This document shows, in pieces, positions 60,701 through 64,000 of a stretch of 64,000 bases of DNA (position 1 is its first letter; each line of letters opens with the position of its first letter). The position numbers and the translations under genes are program-made. Under the pieces are notes generated by a model that saw only the letters and a list, made by a program, of their open reading frames with translations, was not told the origin of the DNA and made no database searches. The stretch lies in NCBI RefSeq assembly GCF_015832195.1, contig NC_052027.1:9544149-9608148 (forward strand), read 5' to 3'. Source of the DNA: Motacilla alba alba (taxonomy: Eukaryota > Chordata > Aves > Passeriformes > Motacillidae).

Positions 60701-62637
60701 TAGAGAATACTCTTCTTTGTGAAAGGGACAAAAGTTGTCCCCTGCCTGATTGAGACTGAATGTAGGAAACACTAAGAGCATTTCCCCCTCTCCACTTTAC
60801 AGAATTAATCCATTGGAAACAATCTGGATTTAAGGTAGCACGCCTTGGATCAGAATAAATACCTTGTTTTTCTGGACTATTAAGATATTTACTAGCTTTT
60901 GGCCAAAACCTCTGCTGATATGACTTCACCAAATTTAGTGAAGCTTGGATCAAGGTCTCCAATGACATATTTTTCATCTAGTTCATTAAGCAGCAAGCAG
61001 TTGGATCAGATAGGACACAGAAAGCACAAAACACTTGCTGAGAATGTAATATACTTCATTAGTCATCTGGGTTTGCAAAAGAGCAGGGAGAGAATTGTAC
61101 CCACACCATCAAAGTCCTGTCAGCCCTGGTGGGTGTCTCACTGTGCGTCTCCAGCCGCTGTGTGAGGGCTGGGATGCAGCTGTATTGATCACTGGCTGGG
61201 ATGATGTGCAGCTCTTCAGCTGAACTGAAATGCCATAAGAGGAAAAACTTCTGATGAAGCAAATGCTAAGGGGGAAAAAAGATAAAAAGAGATGAGAAAG
61301 CATATTCACCCCATGGAAATCCTATTGATGTCATGTTGCTCCCAGGCATTGCTGGTGGGAAAGAGGAAGCAGCTTTGAGGGCTTCTGTGGAACAGCAGCC
61401 ACAGCAATGAGCAGTCAATATGGGACCACAAGGAAACGTTCATGGTTCTTTCGAAAATGAAGTTTTGTTAATTTTATTTTATTTTTGCTCATGCAGTTCT
61501 CAGGAAGTCCCAGCTTTCTTTGGGAGGGGTTGTCAGTGAATTCAGCATGAGCTAAATGTGTACTTGGGGCTTGCAGTGATCTGTAGTAAGTGTGCAGGAA
61601 AGGGTAGATATCCCACGTGCCTGTCAAAGTGGTGTGCCAGTCTCTCCAAGCCCTTCAGCAGGAGCATCTCTGACTGTGACTGTGGGAGGAGAGGGAACAG
61701 GATGGGTGCAGGAGAAAGATGTCAGCTCTGTAGAAATGTGGAACAGAGGATGTGGATTACGCCCACAGTGTTTGCTATGGAAGAGCAAGGATTGCTGCCT
61801 GTGTGTGACATTGTGTGGGAGAGATTAAAGGCACCCTAAGCAAGCAAAAAATGGGTGTGAAGCAGGAGAAGAAAGGGGGATTAAGTTGGAAGGGGTGTGA
61901 TAGAGGAGGAAGGAGGAGTCTTCCTCTGGGTGAAACACAGGTAGTGTAAGATGACAAGAATTGGATGACTTGGTGTGGATAGTAGGTGCATTGTAGAAGA
62001 GGTACAAGAGCTGAAGGATCTGCAGCATGGACCTGGGGTCACTCCTAAACCTCCAACTTCTCCTGGAGATTCCTATCCTTCCAGCTCTTGGAAGCAAGTG
62101 GTATGAGGCTTACCAGAACAGCAGTCAGCCCCAAAGATTGGAATGGTGCAGGATGCTTCAGAGTCAGGGTGAATTGTAGGGCTCTCTTACTCTTCAGGAA
62201 CTGGTTTTCGAGGCTTTCTGCTTTTGGGTGGGTTTCTGGGGTCCCCAAGTGCCACTTGTGATCAGCTCCCTGGAAAGCCTCCTGCCACTGTAAAGGATTC
62301 TCTAGTCTCCTCATAGCTGAAGTGCCCAGAAGTTTCAGACTAAGCCTTCATGGTGCCAAGTATTACACTAAAATGTAATAAAGGATATTTTTTGCCCTGA
62401 GGAGTCTTTTTCTACTGTGCCTGGAAAAGACAAAACAATGCATGGTATGAATGAGCCCCAAAAAAGAGGGATTGTTGGGCTGCTTCTAGCATCCTCTCAT
62501 GGATATCAACATCAGCACATTTGGTACAAGAGAAGACCCTGGAGATGAACCTGGTGGGATTTAGAGCTGCCTGGGGTGCTGTACTGCAGGTGTTTCAGTG
62601 CAAAGGTATGGAGAAGACCATCTGCTGAGTGTCTAAG
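57761..62637. other. Non-coding DNA, no gene seen
   Basis: Random open frames only. About 58480-58600 is AT-rich with AATATTAATAC type words. GATGCTTTATTCTG near 58058 could be part of an old LTR, but no other LTR hallmark is present. Confidence 0.6.
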
Positions 62638-62890
62638 GCTGATGCTTCAGTTATATTTGCACGTAGGATGCCTGCATTGTTTACTTATGTTTAAAATCCA
62701 ACCATAAATTGTACTTTCAGTGGTTATTACACATTTCCTGCTCCAGGAGCAGACTTTCAAAGCCCATAAGAAATATTCAGTTACAATTATTTCTGATTTA
62801 AAGGGAAAATATCTGTAGCTTTGTAGCCTTAATAATTTGCTCAAACAGCTGTAGATTAATGAAAGTGTTGCTCAAGGCATGTTTCCAGAA
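62638..62890. promoter_or_regulatory. Candidate conserved non-coding element
   Basis: A non-repetitive, AT-rich block with TTGTTTACTTATG (forkhead-like, near 62678), AACCATAAATTG, a perfect 15-bp palindrome CTGCTCCAGGAGCAG at 62738-62752, TTACAATTATTTC, CCTTAATAATTTGC, CAAACAGCTG and GATTAATGAAAG. The mix and spacing resemble vertebrate enhancers. No conservation data are available. Confidence 0.35.
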
Positions 62891-64000
62891 ATAGCGTGTA
62901 GCTTGGCCTGCTCCAGTCACATTGGGTTAGGAAATGTGTTTTTGTTTTTAATCCTGGAAATGCACACAGGAGGTGATCTATCAGAGCTCTCTGGACTCAT
63001 GGTTTAGCTGGTCGGGTGGTGTCTGGAGTAGCTTGAAAACTGTTTCTTTATGGAGCTGCAGAGGTCTTTAGAATCACCTCGTAAATGGTTTTGCCTATTG
63101 TAGAGGGAAGGTCAGCCTTCAGTGAGTGACCACCAACAGCTCTGCAGTCGGAGCACTGAGAACCTGATGTGACTTTCCTGTCCCAGGAGACAAAGCAGGT
63201 AAATCTGTCATTTGAAACACTGAGGTGAATCTACAAAGCATTCCAGTGTGTGGTGTTGGACACTATTGAGCTTCTCAGATTGAGTCACCAGGAAAATTAT
63301 GTTCTCCAGAAAAATGCTCTTTTTAACTGTATGTTTGTTTGGGTTTTTTTTCCTAATTTGATTGAGGGCAGAATGCCTAGAGACAAGAGGCTAATTGATA
63401 ATAAAACTGCAGTCATCAAGTGGAAGCAGTTCTTATTCCCACACAGAGCCACAGGGACCTTGCTCCATAATGTCCCGTGGGCTTTCCACAGAGAGAGGCG
63501 CAGTCCCTTAAGGTCCAGTCAGGGGCAAGTGTGAAAGCAGAGTTAGAGTCTTGTCATGGAGTGTAGTTTGAGGTCATGTAGTGCCCTGTTGATTGTTGAA
63601 GATAGTTGAAGTACCTGGTTTGGCATGCTTCCACATTATCTGTTGGGATTGTTCCTGGCTCTCAAAGAAGCATCAGTAACTGGTATGAGCTGAGCTTTGC
63701 CAGGAGAGCAGGGACCATGCTGGCCCTTGCTCTGATTGTGTGGTGTGGACTCCAATGTGTCCTGTAAGGTCCAGGAGTGTCCCAGATGGTACAAGAATAG
63801 AGTTAAATGTTATTTGCTCCCTTGTGAAGATCTGATGACTTGCTGACTTGAGCCCAGCAGTGGGACTGGCAAACTCTTCCTGCAGTCATTGCTGCTCAGG
63901 ATTCCTGTGGTGGAGAGCTGAAGATCCCTCCCTCCTGTGGCTAAGAGGGCACCACACTGTTCCCACTTCAGTGAACACGCATCCACTGTTCTGTGTAAGA
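62891..64000. other. Non-coding DNA, no gene seen
   Basis: An open frame at 63250-63534 has no recognisable protein content. No repeat was recognised. Confidence 0.6.

Noticed and set aside
1..64000. CRISPR arrays, operons, phage or plasmid features
   Set aside because: There are no regularly spaced repeats, no dense gene arrangement and no prokaryotic ribosome binding pattern. The repeat content is vertebrate.

Overview
This window looks like 64 kb of bird nuclear DNA, probably from a neoavian and perhaps a passerine. The evidence is repeat content. Two CR1 retroposon tails are of the avian type: one sense at 1088-1166, one antisense at 45177-45258. Two much older CR1/L3-like fragments are of the kind spread through reptile and bird genomes. 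There is one solo retroviral LTR, and several long T/G-rich simple tracts. Interspersed repeats are sparse, as expected for a bird. I found no bacterial-style gene organisation, operon or phage element. The placement comes from recalled family consensus; no search was run.

I found no protein-coding exon, tRNA, rRNA or recognised small RNA. The longest open frames (149 and 151 codons) lie on the minus strand in locally GC-richer DNA, have no recognisable domain, and have the length and composition expected by chance. The window is best read as intergenic DNA or the interior of one or more very large introns. Long T runs outnumber long A runs on the + strand by about 11 to 4. That would fit a + strand transcription unit crossing the window, but the evidence is weak.

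Layout. 1-13 kb: unremarkable DNA with one CR1 tail, a perfect 12-bp hairpin (4142-4169) and a MIR-like fragment (about 8085-8163). 13-21 kb: low-complexity tracts, namely T/G-rich blocks at 13187, 15769 and 18400, an A/C-rich block at 15535 and a T26 run at 20883. 22.8-24.1 kb: a cluster of TTGATTTA motifs with an inverted repeat, then a 54-bp sequence present twice about 0.9 kb apart. 27.7-33 kb: the most enhancer-like part, with three AT-rich blocks dense in homeodomain, POU and E-box type words (27700-28050, 30500-31100, 32450-32965) and an antisense ancient CR1/L3-like 3' end at 28168-28475. 36-39 kb: a 19-bp tandem duplication and a longer ancient LINE fragment (38390-39145) that keeps the order of a reverse transcriptase C-terminal half. 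42.4-43.3 kb: a minus-strand solo LTR with TATA box, polyadenylation signal and a 4-bp target duplication. 45-64 kb: another CR1 tail, a small CpG cluster and further AT-rich candidate regulatory blocks (53090-53300, 57660-57760, 62638-62890).

There are no genes to join into a pathway. What can be learned here is repeat history and candidate cis-regulatory DNA. No new multi-gene system is visible.
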